Source of the DNA: Caenorhabditis remanei
Lineage: Eukaryota > Nematoda > Chromadorea > Rhabditida > Rhabditidae
Assembly: GCF_010183535.1 (NCBI RefSeq)
Contig: NC_071333.1
Span: forward strand, 16,552,587-16,616,586
Direction of reading: 5' to 3'
Length of the DNA: 64,000 bases
Each line of letters begins with the position of its first letter. The stretch's first letter is position 1. Positions 48,459 to 60,487 of the stretch are shown piece by piece. Both the position numbers and the translations under genes were made by a program. The notes below the pieces were generated by a model, which saw only the letters and a list, made by a program, of their open reading frames with translations, did not search any database and was not told the origin of the DNA.

Positions 48459-48539
48459 ACAAAATTGAGAAATTATTAAACTTGCTACCCTAGAATATTA
48501 TTCACTACAGTTCCTCCTTATCTCTCAGATATCTCCGTT

Positions 48540-48877
48540 ACTATGCAAACGCGTTCTATTTAATTAGTTTGGCCGTTTTATTAGTCGATGTAATCCTATT
48601 CTCTGTTCATTCCCAAAAAGAGCCCCCAATCGTTGCTCATCGGAAACTGATGGAAATGATTGGAGAAGAAGTGATATATTTAAATCAAATCACCGAGTTC
48701 TTTAAGAAAATTGATAACGGAGAATTCCTTTTAAAGAAGGAAGTCGAGGAGAAACCAGAGAAACATTTGATGACAGGTCAAAACAGTTTTCATAACATCC
48801 TTAAAATTTCAGACTCTGCCTCCGTAAGACGTGTACCTTTATTCCAAAAATCGTCAATGAAAAGTTGCTACACATAG
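48540..48877 (+). other. Open frame of uncertain status
   Basis: About 100 codons containing AHRKLMEMIGEEVIYLNQIT and FFKKIDNGEFLLKKEVEEKP, which has the look of real helical protein and a possible donor at 48775. The flanks match the DNA downstream of the FTH exon at 61336 (CTACAGTTCCTCCTTATC, GTTTTATTAGTC). No start context or partner exon is convincing. It may be the beginning of a lost F-box-type gene. Confidence 0.25.
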
Positions 48878-48929
48878 ATTGCCTCCAATGAAAATGCAAT
48901 GGAAATTGTATCGAAATTTCATATCAGGG

Positions 48930-49010
48930 ACGAGCGGCAATGCCGTTGCCGCGTTGCCGAATTGCCGAAATTGCCGACTTTTTATTCGGCAATTTTTTTC
49001 TAAATCTGCT
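48930..49010. repeat. Dispersed GCCGAATTGCCGAAATTGCCG-type repeat
   Basis: GGCAATGCCGTTGCCGCGTT, GCCGAATTGCCGAAATTGCCG and TTCGGCAATTTTTTT in about 70 bp. The words CGGCAATT / AATTGCCG are complementary, giving internal hairpins. The style matches common Caenorhabditis dispersed repeats. Confidence 0.5.
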
Positions 49011-50157
49011 AAATTTTCAAGATGAATTCGTCAAACGTGATATATAAAGTAATACTCGGTATTTTCGACTTCGAAATTTTGAATTTTAAGCGCCGCCTCC
49101 AAATCTAGAAATAGTTATAGTCTATTCTTGAAGTAGCACGTCATCTACCAACTTAAAATGGCTTTAGAAATGTCAAAACAACTTAAAAACCTCTCCAAAA
49201 AGAATCCCATTTCGCAGATAGTTTGCTAGCGCGCTCTCATTTCTTTCGATTGACTGAAAAGATAGGTTAATGAGTGAAATAACTGCTCTGTACACCCCTA
49301 GATGACATTTAGAACCCCCATCACTGCGTGGACACCTTTCTCTTTTTTTTCTTCACAGATATTTGGTCATATCGAGTTTGGGGGAGATGGAATAGGTCAC
49401 ATATCTGTCAGTGTTTTGATTCGAATAAAGGGAAAAGTAAGAAGTTGTTGTTTTAGACAGTTGTTGAGGAAGGGAGATTGGAGAAACATCTTTAGGCTAC
49501 AGTAATCAGTCCAGTAGAACGCACGCTGAGATGAAATGGATGATCATCGATACCTAGCTCTATACATCTAGTAACAGCCCACACCTATCTTCTAGCTAGG
49601 ATCGTTAGCGGTTTAGTCAGTCTGAGCGTAACTTTGTACTTCCCTTTCTTAAAACGGCCTAAAACAATATTAGTATGATTCGAAACCTATTACTTGGAAA
49701 TATTTGTTCAATATGGCTCTTTCTTTAAGAGCAATGAAATCTTATCACTTATCCATTTCTCAGGTGCCACTTTCAAGTTCTATTCATCACACCAGGTTTA
49801 TTAGATACTATTAGTCATTAGTAACCCACACAAAAATTTTTGAGCTTGGTCTCCGGGTTACGGTAGTACTGTAGGTGCTCAAAGAGCAAAAATTTTTTTT
49901 GTTTTTGAACATAGAACGCTGTAATCTTTGGCTTGAAATGAAAAACATCAGTGTATTTTTTTGCAAAATTTTAAAACATGAAAATGATTTTTGACCAATA
50001 ACAAAATCAGTCCTTTTTTCAGAAAATTTGAAAAAAACTGTAATTTTAATGAAACAAGTAGGTAATACTTTTTTTTTTACCACACTATGTTTACATGACA
50101 CAACAATGTTTTTGACGTATCACGTGGTCAAGCAGTTTTTTTTCCTAAATAGTTCAG
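49011..50157. other. Intergenic region before the array
   Basis: AT-rich sequence without a recognisable gene; the array starts abruptly after TTCA at about 50158. Confidence 0.45.
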
Positions 50158-50288
50158 ATAAGAATGGTGGGGGAAGTTAATTTCATTAAAACAACCCTGT
50201 TTTTAGGAATTTCAATCATAATTTTATTGATTTCGAAATTTAAAAAAGACCTGTTTCTAGGAAATTCAATTATAATTTTGTTGATTTC

Positions 50289-50394
50289 TAACCCGGGAGG
50301 ATTCAAACCCGCGTCTACTGAAGTAAACCTCAGCCCGGATAGGTATAGACTATTACAGCGCCATGCTCGATCAGTCTAACCGGAACCGACACAG
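50289..50394 (-). repeat. tRNA-like module, first of 26 copies in the array
   Basis: Read on the minus strand, the module has an A-box-like TAGACTGATCGAG (50366..50378) and, 56 nt further on, a B-box-like GGTTTGAATCC (50299..50309), one base from the pol III consensus GGTTCRANNCC. GGCGCTG follows the A box as in tRNA-Leu D arms. TGAGG-TTTA-CTTCA forms a small hairpin where class II tRNAs (Leu, Ser) have the long variable arm. The acceptor-stem halves do not pair, so it is not a working tRNA. It looks like a tRNA-derived (SINE-type) sequence captured in the array unit. All 24 units carry it nearly unchanged, as do two copies at about 58640..58747 and 58934..59041. Confidence 0.6.
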
Positions 50395-51858
50395 ATAAGA
50401 ATGGTGGGGGAAGTTAATTTCATAAAAAGTACCCTGTTTTTAGGATTTTCAATCATAATTTTATTGATTTCTAGATTTTAAAAAGTCCTGTTTTTAGGAA
50501 ATTCAATTATAATTTTGTTGATTTCTAACCCGGGAGGATTCAAACCCGCGTCTACTGAAGTAAACCTCAGCCCGGATAGGTATAGACTATTACAGCGCCA
50601 TGCTCGATCAGTCTAACCGGAACCGACACAGATAAGAATGGTGGGGGAAGTTAATTTCATAAAAAGTACCCTGTTTTTAGGAATTTCAATCATAATTTTA
50701 TTAACTTCGAGATTTAAAAAAGTCCTGTTTTTAGGAAATTCAATTATAATTTTGTTGATTTCTAACCCGGGAGGATTCAAACCCGCGTCTACTGAAGTAA
50801 ACCTCAGCCCGGATAGGTATAGACTATTACAGCGCCATGCTCGATCAGTCTAACCGGAACCGACACAGATAAGAATGGTGGGGGAAGTTAATTTCATAAA
50901 AAATACCCTGTTTTTAGGAATTTCAATCATAATTTTATTGATTTCGAGATTTAAAAAAGTCCTGTTTTTTAGGAATTTCAATTATAGTTTCGTTGATTTC
51001 GAGATTTAAAAAAGTCCTGTTTTTAGGAAATTCAATTATAATTTTGTTGATTTCTAACCCGGGAGGATTCAAACCCGCGTCTACTGAAGTAAACCTCAGC
51101 CCGGATAGGTATAGACTATTACAGCGCCATGCTCGATCAGTCTAACCGGAACCGACACAGATAAGAATGGTGGGGGAAGTTAATTTCATAAAAAGTACCC
51201 TGTTTTTAGGAATTTCAATCATAATTTTATTGATTTCGAGATTTAAAAAAGTCATGTTTTTTAGGAATTTCAATTATAATTTCGTTGATTTCGAGATTTA
51301 AAAAAGTCCTGTTTTTAGGAATTTCAATTATAATTTCGTTGATTTTTAACCCGGGAGGATTCAAACCCGCGTCTACTGAAGTAAACCTCAGCCCGGATAG
51401 GTATAGACTATTACAGCGCCATGCTCGATCAGTCTAACCGGAACCGACACAGATAAGAATGGTGGGGGAAGTTAATTTCATAAAAAGTACCCTGTTTTTA
51501 GGAATTTCAATCATAATTTTATTGATTTCGAGATTAAAAAAATACCTGTTTTTAGGAAATTCAATTATAATTTTGTTGATTTCGAGATTTAAAAAAGTCC
51601 TGTTTTTAGGAATTTCAATTATAATTTCGTTGATTTCGAGATTTAAAAAAGTCATGTTTTTTAGGAATTTCAATTATAATTTCGTTGATTTCGAGATTTA
51701 AAAAAGTCCTGTTTTTAGGAATTTCAATTATAATTTCGTTGATTTCTAACCCGGGAGGATTCAAACCCGCGTCTACTGAAGTAAACCTCAGCCCGGATAG
51801 GTATAGACTATTACAGCGCCATGCTCGATCAGTCTAACCGGAACCGACACAGATAAGA

Positions 51859-54517
51859 ATGGTGGGGGAAGTTAATTTCATAAAAAGTACCCTGTTTTTA
51901 GGAATTTCAATCATAATTTTATTGATTTCGAGATTAAAAAAATACCTGTTTTTAGGAAATTCAATTATAATTTTGTTGATTTCGAGATTTAAAAAAGTCC
52001 TGTTTTTAGGAATTTCAATCATAATTTTATTGATTTCGAGATTTAAAAAAGTCATGTTTTTTAGGAATTTCAATTATAATTTCGTTGATTTCGAGATTTA
52101 AAAAAGTCCTGTTTTTAGGAATTTCAATTATAATTTCGTTGATTTCTAACCCGGGAGGATTCAAACCCGCGTCTACTGAAGTAAACCTCAGCCCGGATAG
52201 GTATAGACTATTACAGCGCCATGCTCGATCAGTCTAACCGGAACCGACACAGATAAGAATGGTGGGGGAAGTTAATTTCATAAAAAGTACCCTGTTTTTA
52301 GGAATTTCAATCATAATTTTATTGATTTCGAGATTTAAAAAAGTCCTGTTTTTTAGGAATTTCAATTATAGTTTCGTTGATTTCGAGATTTAAAAAAGTC
52401 CTGTTTTTAGGAATTTCAATTATAATTTCGTTGATTTCTAACCCGGGAGGATTCAAACCCGCGTCTACTGAAGTAAACCTCAGCCCGGATAGGTATAGAC
52501 TATTACAGCGCCATGCTCGATCAGTCTAACCGGAACCGACACAGATAAGAATGGTGGGGGAAGTTAATTTCATAAAAAGTACCCTGTTTTTAGGAATTTC
52601 AATCATAATTTTATTGATTTCGAGATTAAAAAAATACCTGTTTTTAGGAAATTCAATTATAATTTTGTTGATTTCTAACCCGGGAGGATTCAAACCCGCG
52701 TCTACTGAAGTAAACCTCAGCCCGGATAGGTATAGACTATTACAGCGCCATGCTCGATCAGTCTAACCGGAACCGACACAGATAAGAATGGTGGGGGAAG
52801 TTAATTTCATAAAAAGTACCCTGTTTTTAGGAATTTCAATCATAATTTTATTGATTTCTAGATAAAAAAAAGTCCTGTTTTTAGGATTTTCACTCATAAT
52901 TTTATTGATTTCTAGATTTAAAAAAGTCCTGTTTTTAGGAATTTCAATTATAATTTCGTTGATTTCTAGATTTAAAAAAGTCCTGTTTTTAGGAATTTCA
53001 ATCATAATTTTATTGATTTCTAGATTTAAAAAAGTCCTGTTTTTAGGATTTTCACTCATAATTTTATTGATTTCTAGATTTAAAAAAGTCCTGTTTTTAG
53101 GATTTTCACTCATAATTTTATTGATTTCTAGATTTAAAAAAGTCCTGTTTTTTAGGAATTTCAATTATAGTTTCGTTGATTTCGAGATTTAAAAAAGTCC
53201 TGTTTTTAGGAATTTCAATTATAATTTCGTTGATTTCTAACCCGGGAGGATTCAAACCCGCGTCTACTGAAGTAAACCTCAGCCCGGATAGGTATAGACT
53301 ATTACAGCGCCATGCTCGATCAGTCTAACCGGAACCGACACAGATAAGAATGGTGGGGGAAGTTAATTTCATAAAAAGTACCCTGTTTTTAAGAATTTCA
53401 ATCATAATTTTATTGATTTCGAGATTTAAAAAAGTCCTGTTTTTTAGGAATTTCAATCATAATTTTATTGATTTCGAGATTAAAAAAATACCTGTTTTTA
53501 GGAAATTCAATTATAATTTTGTTGATTTCTAACCCGGGAGGATTCAAACCCGCGTCTACTGAAGTAAACCTCAGCCCGGATAGGTATAGACTATTACAGC
53601 GCCATGCTCGATCAGTCTAACCGGAACCGACACAGATAAGAATGGTGGGGGAAGTTAATTTCATAAAAAGTACCCTGTTTTTAAGAATTTCAATCATAAT
53701 TTTATTGATTTCGAGATTTAAAAAAGTCCTGTTTTTTAGGAATTTCAATTATAGTTTCGTTGATTTCGAGATTTAAAAAAGTCCTATTTTTAGGAATTTC
53801 AATTATAATTTCGTTGATTTCTAACCCCGGAGGATTCAAACCCGCGTCTACTGAAGTAAACCTCAGCCCGGATAGGTATAGACTATTACAGCGCCATGCT
53901 CGATCAGTCTAACCGGAACCGACACAGATAAGAATGGTGGGGGAAGTTAATTTCATAAAAAGTACCCTGTTTTTAAGAATTTCAATCATAATTTTATTGA
54001 TTTCGAGATTTAAAAAAGTCCTGTTTTTAGGATTTTCACTCATAATTTTATTGATTTCGAGATTAAAAAAATACCTGTTTTTAGGAAATTCAATTATAAT
54101 TTTGTTGATTTCTAACCCGGGAGGATTCAAACCCGCGTCTACTGAAGTAAACCTCAGCCCGGATAGGTATAGACTATTACAGCGCCATGCTCGATCAGTC
54201 TAACCGGAACCGACACAGATAAGAATGGTGGGGGAAGTTAATTTCATAAAAAGTACCCTGTTTTTAGGAATTTCAATCATAATTTTATTGATTTCGAGAT
54301 TTAAAAAAGTCCTGTTTTTTTAGGAATTTCAATTATAGTTTCGTTGATTTCGAGATTTAAAAAAGTCCTGTTTTTAGGAATTTCAATTATAATTTCGTTG
54401 ATTTCTAACCCGGGAGGATTCAAACCCGCGTCTACTGAAGTAAACCTCAGCCCGGATAGGTATAGACTATTACAGCGCCATGCTCGATCAGTCTAACCGG
54501 AACCGACACAGATAAGA
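51859..54517. repeat. 2.66-kb higher-order block, copy A
   Basis: Eight units with lengths 400, 292, 237, 562, 292, 292, 291 and 293. Copy B at 54518..57177 has the same series with 563 in fourth place. Translations of the open frames at equivalent positions (51859/54518, 52551/55210, 52905/55565, 53350/56010, 53934/56594) are identical. The only length difference found is one A in the run after TTTCTAGAT (52861..52870 against 55519..55529). Confidence 0.9.
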
Positions 54518-57177
54518 ATGGTGGGGGAAGTTAATTTCATAAAAAGTACCCTGTTTTTAGGAATTTCAATCATAATTTTATTGATTTCGAGATTAAAAAA
54601 ATACCTGTTTTTAGGAAATTCAATTATAATTTTGTTGATTTCGAGATTTAAAAAAGTCCTGTTTTTAGGAATTTCAATCATAATTTTATTGATTTCGAGA
54701 TTTAAAAAAGTCATGTTTTTTAGGAATTTCAATTATAATTTCGTTGATTTCGAGATTTAAAAAAGTCCTGTTTTTAGGAATTTCAATTATAATTTCGTTG
54801 ATTTCTAACCCGGGAGGATTCAAACCCGCGTCTACTGAAGTAAACCTCAGCCCGGATAGGTATAGACTATTACAGCGCCATGCTCGATCAGTCTAACCGG
54901 AACCGACACAGATAAGAATGGTGGGGGAAGTTAATTTCATAAAAAGTACCCTGTTTTTAGGAATTTCAATCATAATTTTATTGATTTCGAGATTTAAAAA
55001 AGTCCTGTTTTTTAGGAATTTCAATTATAGTTTCGTTGATTTCGAGATTTAAAAAAGTCCTGTTTTTAGGAATTTCAATTATAATTTCGTTGATTTCTAA
55101 CCCGGGAGGATTCAAACCCGCGTCTACTGAAGTAAACCTCAGCCCGGATAGGTATAGACTATTACAGCGCCATGCTCGATCAGTCTAACCGGAACCGACA
55201 CAGATAAGAATGGTGGGGGAAGTTAATTTCATAAAAAGTACCCTGTTTTTAGGAATTTCAATCATAATTTTATTGATTTCGAGATTAAAAAAATACCTGT
55301 TTTTAGGAAATTCAATTATAATTTTGTTGATTTCTAACCCGGGAGGATTCAAACCCGCGTCTACTGAAGTAAACCTCAGCCCGGATAGGTATAGACTATT
55401 ACAGCGCCATGCTCGATCAGTCTAACCGGAACCGACACAGATAAGAATGGTGGGGGAAGTTAATTTCATAAAAAGTACCCTGTTTTTAGGAATTTCAATC
55501 ATAATTTTATTGATTTCTAGATAAAAAAAAAGTCCTGTTTTTAGGATTTTCACTCATAATTTTATTGATTTCTAGATTTAAAAAAGTCCTGTTTTTAGGA
55601 ATTTCAATTATAATTTCGTTGATTTCTAGATTTAAAAAAGTCCTGTTTTTAGGAATTTCAATCATAATTTTATTGATTTCTAGATTTAAAAAAGTCCTGT
55701 TTTTAGGATTTTCACTCATAATTTTATTGATTTCTAGATTTAAAAAAGTCCTGTTTTTAGGATTTTCACTCATAATTTTATTGATTTCTAGATTTAAAAA
55801 AGTCCTGTTTTTTAGGAATTTCAATTATAGTTTCGTTGATTTCGAGATTTAAAAAAGTCCTGTTTTTAGGAATTTCAATTATAATTTCGTTGATTTCTAA
55901 CCCGGGAGGATTCAAACCCGCGTCTACTGAAGTAAACCTCAGCCCGGATAGGTATAGACTATTACAGCGCCATGCTCGATCAGTCTAACCGGAACCGACA
56001 CAGATAAGAATGGTGGGGGAAGTTAATTTCATAAAAAGTACCCTGTTTTTAAGAATTTCAATCATAATTTTATTGATTTCGAGATTTAAAAAAGTCCTGT
56101 TTTTTAGGAATTTCAATCATAATTTTATTGATTTCGAGATTAAAAAAATACCTGTTTTTAGGAAATTCAATTATAATTTTGTTGATTTCTAACCCGGGAG
56201 GATTCAAACCCGCGTCTACTGAAGTAAACCTCAGCCCGGATAGGTATAGACTATTACAGCGCCATGCTCGATCAGTCTAACCGGAACCGACACAGATAAG
56301 AATGGTGGGGGAAGTTAATTTCATAAAAAGTACCCTGTTTTTAAGAATTTCAATCATAATTTTATTGATTTCGAGATTTAAAAAAGTCCTGTTTTTTAGG
56401 AATTTCAATTATAGTTTCGTTGATTTCGAGATTTAAAAAAGTCCTATTTTTAGGAATTTCAATTATAATTTCGTTGATTTCTAACCCCGGAGGATTCAAA
56501 CCCGCGTCTACTGAAGTAAACCTCAGCCCGGATAGGTATAGACTATTACAGCGCCATGCTCGATCAGTCTAACCGGAACCGACACAGATAAGAATGGTGG
56601 GGGAAGTTAATTTCATAAAAAGTACCCTGTTTTTAAGAATTTCAATCATAATTTTATTGATTTCGAGATTTAAAAAAGTCCTGTTTTTAGGATTTTCACT
56701 CATAATTTTATTGATTTCGAGATTAAAAAAATACCTGTTTTTAGGAAATTCAATTATAATTTTGTTGATTTCTAACCCGGGAGGATTCAAACCCGCGTCT
56801 ACTGAAGTAAACCTCAGCCCGGATAGGTATAGACTATTACAGCGCCATGCTCGATCAGTCTAACCGGAACCGACACAGATAAGAATGGTGGGGGAAGTTA
56901 ATTTCATAAAAAGTACCCTGTTTTTAGGAATTTCAATCATAATTTTATTGATTTCGAGATTTAAAAAAGTCCTGTTTTTTTAGGAATTTCAATTATAGTT
57001 TCGTTGATTTCGAGATTTAAAAAAGTCCTGTTTTTAGGAATTTCAATTATAATTTCGTTGATTTCTAACCCGGGAGGATTCAAACCCGCGTCTACTGAAG
57101 TAAACCTCAGCCCGGATAGGTATAGACTATTACAGCGCCATGCTCGATCAGTCTAACCGGAACCGACACAGATAAGA
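54518..57177. repeat. 2.66-kb higher-order block, copy B
   Basis: Directly adjacent tandem copy of 51859..54517, with one extra A and otherwise no difference seen in the segments compared. Confidence 0.9.
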
Positions 57178-57775
57178 ATGGTGGGGGAAGTTAATTTCAT
57201 AAAAAGTACCCTGTTTTTAGGAATTTCAATCATAATTTTATTGATTTCGAGATTTAAAAAAGTCCTGTTTTTTAGGAATTTCAATTATAGTTTCGTTGAT
57301 TTCGAGATTTAAAAAAGTCCTGTTTTTAGGAATTTCAATTATAATTTCGTTGATTTCTAACCCGGGAGGATTCAAACCCGCGTCTACTGAAGTAAACCTC
57401 AGCCCGGATAGGTATAGACTATTACAGCGCCATGCTCGATCAGTCTAACCGGAACCGACACAGATAAGAATGGTGGGGGAAGTTAATTTCATAAAAAGTA
57501 CCCTGTTTTTAGGAATTTCAATCATAATTTTATTGATTTCGAGATTTAAAAAAGTCCTGTTTTTTAGGAATTTCAATTATAGTTTCGTTGATTTCGAGAT
57601 TTAAAAAAGTCCTGTTTTTAGGAAATTCAATTATAATTTCGTTGATTTCTAACCCGGGAGGATTCAAACCCGCGTCTACTGAAGTAAACCTCAGCCCGGA
57701 TAGGTATAGACTATTACAGCGCCATGCTCGATCAGTCTAACCGGAACCGACACAGATAAGAATGGTTGGGGAAGT

Positions 57776-58639
57776 CAATAATATACAGAGTGTCCTAATT
57801 TTGAAAACTTCACCTATTTTTCCTTTGCGAGGTAGGCATCTCTCTCTATCGGTGCATACGTCGACCCGTCGTAATCACTGCAGCCTTCCACTCATCCATT
57901 TGTGTTTTCGTAAGCAGTGTTTACTGCAGCTTCTAGGAGATGCTGGGACGAGGTGCTGAAAGAAACTTTAACTTAAAGTAAATGTTATAAAGTATTGCGG
58001 GGAACTATAAGCAATAGATGAAAACATGGATAAATTAAATAGACCGCACAGCAGGCCGCATTGAAAGGAAAATGACTGAAGACTGGCCTACTAGCAGATG
58101 TGTGCGAGCGTGAGGGCGTGGCCTATTGGGTGCGTCCGGTATGATTTCCCAAGAAGATAAGGTGGCAGACTGTGTTATGTGAAGAAAAACGTACCAAACA
58201 ATATACCGAGAGAGACAATGTGTAAATTAGTTAACATGTTTACATCTGATAAGACATCTGCTATTTACCTGAACTACCGCACCAGGAATCAATAATAGGG
58301 GTCAGGAAAAAGTAACTTTTCGAAGAAATGAGACAGTAATCAAACAATTCTGGAGGTCGTGGTCGGTTTGTGACTTTGTCTGATATTGAGATGTCACGTC
58401 AGAAGAAAAAGTTATTTCAATTTTCCAAAATAACTTACCAATTCTAGAGTCTCATGCCATATGAACACTTTTTTCATGTACCCGAGTAGCCTTTCATCGT
58501 CGCATCAGGTGTATTGTCCTTGGCACTGAGTCCTATCCTTGATTCCGTCGTTGCATTTGTTGATGTTTTTGAAAAGAATAATGATTGAATAAAGAAACAA
58601 TCTCGCTTTTTGATATTTTACGTTAAAACTTTAACAGAC
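57776..58639. other. Non-array segment splitting the array
   Basis: About 0.86 kb of unrelated sequence between the last full unit and two more units. Part of it (TTCCCAAGAAGATAAGGTGG at 58147, then CAATATACCGAGAGAGACAA and TGTGTAAATTAGTTAACATG) recurs in diverged form at 59727..59818 (TTCCCAAGGAGATAAGGAGG, CAATATACCGGGGGAGACAA), and TTTCCCAAGGAGATAAG also occurs near 59504. It therefore seems to be local flanking sequence, suggesting that the two outlying units were inserted in, or separated by, flank DNA. No gene seen. Confidence 0.55.
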
Positions 58640-59058
58640 TCTAACCCGGGAGGATTCAAACCCGCGTCTACTGAAGTAAACCTCAGCCCGGATAAGTATA
58701 GACTATTACAGCGCCATGCTCGATCAGTCTAACCGGAATCGACACAGATAAGAATGGTTGGGGAAGTTAATTTCATAAAAAGTACCCTGTTTTTAGGATT
58801 TTCAATCATAGTTTTATTGATTTCTAGATTTAAAAAAGTCCTGTTTTTAGGAATTTCAATCATAATTTTATTGATTTCTAGATTTAAAAAAGTCCTGTTT
58901 TTAGGAATTTCAATTATAATTTCGTTGATTTCTAACCCGGGAGGATTCAAACCCGCGTCTACTGAAGTAAACCTCAGCCCGGATAAGTATAGACTATTAC
59001 AGCGCCATGCTCGATCAGTCTAACCGGAACCGACACAGATAAGAATGATGGGGGAAGT
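58640..59058. repeat. Two outlying copies of the array tRNA-like module with one unit between
   Basis: Module, full unit (start mark 58754, 292 bp, with two 54-bp steps) and a second module, ending at GATAAGAATGATGGGGGAAG before unrelated sequence. They share private variants absent from the main array (GGATAAGTATAG in place of GGATAGGTATAG, ATGGTTGGGG and TTTTCAATCATAG), so they form a separate, older branch. Confidence 0.85.
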
Positions 59059-60487
59059 CAAAGTTAAGAGCGATAAAGTATCTCGATTCTAGTGTTTTAA
59101 CTTACGTCTATCAAATTGATCGTCATTTGATTCGTCTTGATCCATTAATTTCTTGTCCACCGTTTCTTGTCCACCGTTTCTTGTCCACCGTTTCTCGCAT
59201 TTGACCGTTTCCTATCTATCAAGCCAGTCGGTTCGCTCTTCATGCGCTGTGCTTGAGCACTGAAAAGAAAACATTAGTTCATAAACGAACTGAGAAAATA
59301 GGGAATATATGTACGAGATAAATCATGGTTATGTGGATATCTCAAAGATGGCCAAAACAGAGAAGATAGAAGAGTCACCATCCAGTACGGAAAGATGGTG
59401 GACAACTGACATTGAGCCAAGAAGATGATGATGAGGAGACTGGGGGCCAGTGGGCGGAGTCTAGTAGGAAACAGCCATTTGTTGGTCTAATAGGACCAGT
59501 GATTTCCCAAGGAGATAAGTGAGAAGGTGGTTTGTGTTAACAGTAATGAGACAATAGGCAAGTGTCTATCTATTATATGTTCTCATGGGAAAGTGCACTG
59601 AAAAAGGACGAAAGAGGTTGATGAGGTCAAACAAAAACGAAAAAACACAGTCATCTGGCAAAGGACGGGTGGGCCCTCTTATCCTACCATTCAAGGTTCC
59701 AAGTTTCCCTCCGTTCAAACCGATTTCCCAAGGAGATAAGGAGGCAGATGGTAAGACGTGAAAAACAATGCCTCTGACAATATACCGGGGGAGACAATGT
59801 GTAAATTAGTTGACATGTCTACGTTGAAAAATGGATATTTCTACGTTGAAAAATGTATATTTCAAACATGGATATTTTTCGATTTTCTTAAAGAATTTTT
59901 TGAATATTTTCCAAAAAAAAAGGGAAATTTTTTTCCACGTTTTCAGTAGTAAATGGAGTCATTTTGGTTCAATTGCAAGTAACTCCGCTCAAAGTCGGTA
60001 TTTTTCCGAAATCTTTTTTGCAATAGGTTCACAAATAAATGAGTCAAATCACCGATAACGTTTCAGAATAGTAGTCAATTCTATTTCAGAGAAATAAGCC
60101 ATTAAAGTCAAAAAATGTACAAAAAGTGATTTCGCGTGATATTGAAGTTTTGTTTTTGAAGATAAAACAAACAGAAATTGATGTTAAAACATGTAAAAAC
60201 ACATTAAAATGTGATTTTGTGTTACCCAAAACTATTTCCACCTAAATAATTTTTTTGAAAATCAACTGAAAATTGACTTTCTCGCGGTGGTCCTAAAGAT
60301 ATTTCGCGGCCAAAAAAGTGATTTTTTGGTGGTACGAGGGTATGAAAAGTGATAGGTTCATGAAAATTTGTGTCCGGGGGGTATTTTGGATTCGGAATCG
60401 ATTGGCATTCACAGATTTTTGATATCTCTTCTGGGTTTTCCAGAACCCCCAAATTTGAGGGGGGTCCTAAAGATATTTCGCGCACTG
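59059..60487. other. Right flank of the array, no gene
   Basis: Includes a 14-bp tandem (TTTCTTGTCCACCG, three copies, 59149..59190), the diverged relatives of the 58.1-kb segment at 59504..59818, and a direct repeat GGTCCTAAAGATATTTCGCG at 60289..60308 and 60463..60482. No exon chain found. Confidence 0.5.

Larger units (their letters stand above)
50158..57775. repeat. Three-level nested tandem array (24 units)
   Basis: Units begin at GATAAGAATGGTGGGGGAAG. Their ATG marks lie at 50164, 50401, 50638, 50875, 51167, 51459, 51859, 52259, 52551, 52788, 53350, 53642, 53934, 54225, 54518, 54918, 55210, 55447, 56010, 56302, 56594, 56885, 57178 and 57470. Unit lengths are 237, about 292, 400 and about 562, that is 237 plus 0, 1, 3 or 6 steps of about 54 bp. 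The 54-bp subrepeat reads TTTTTAGGAATTTCAATTAT, then AATTTCGTTGATTTCGAGAT and TTAAAAAAGTCCTG. Each unit ends in a roughly 105-bp GC-richer module (see the tRNA-like entry). From 51859 a block of eight units (2659 bp) is repeated at 54518..57177 (2660 bp). Confidence 0.93.

Noticed and set aside
50289..50394. Functional tRNA gene in each array unit
   Set aside because: B box and variable-arm hairpin are present, but the acceptor-stem halves do not pair and the T stem has a mismatch, so a working tRNA is unlikely; kept as a tRNA-like repeat.
52763..53164. Open frame of 133 codons with 18-residue periods in the satellite
   Set aside because: Same cause (54-bp period); frames are open on both strands, end at the tRNA-like module, and vary with subrepeat number.
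50158..59058. CRISPR array
   Set aside because: Tandem repeats are contiguous with no unique spacers, and the genome is eukaryotic.
60222..60485. Minus-strand frame with two REISLGPP motifs
   Set aside because: The repeated motif comes from the 20-bp direct repeat GGTCCTAAAGATATTTCGCG; no start context or exons.
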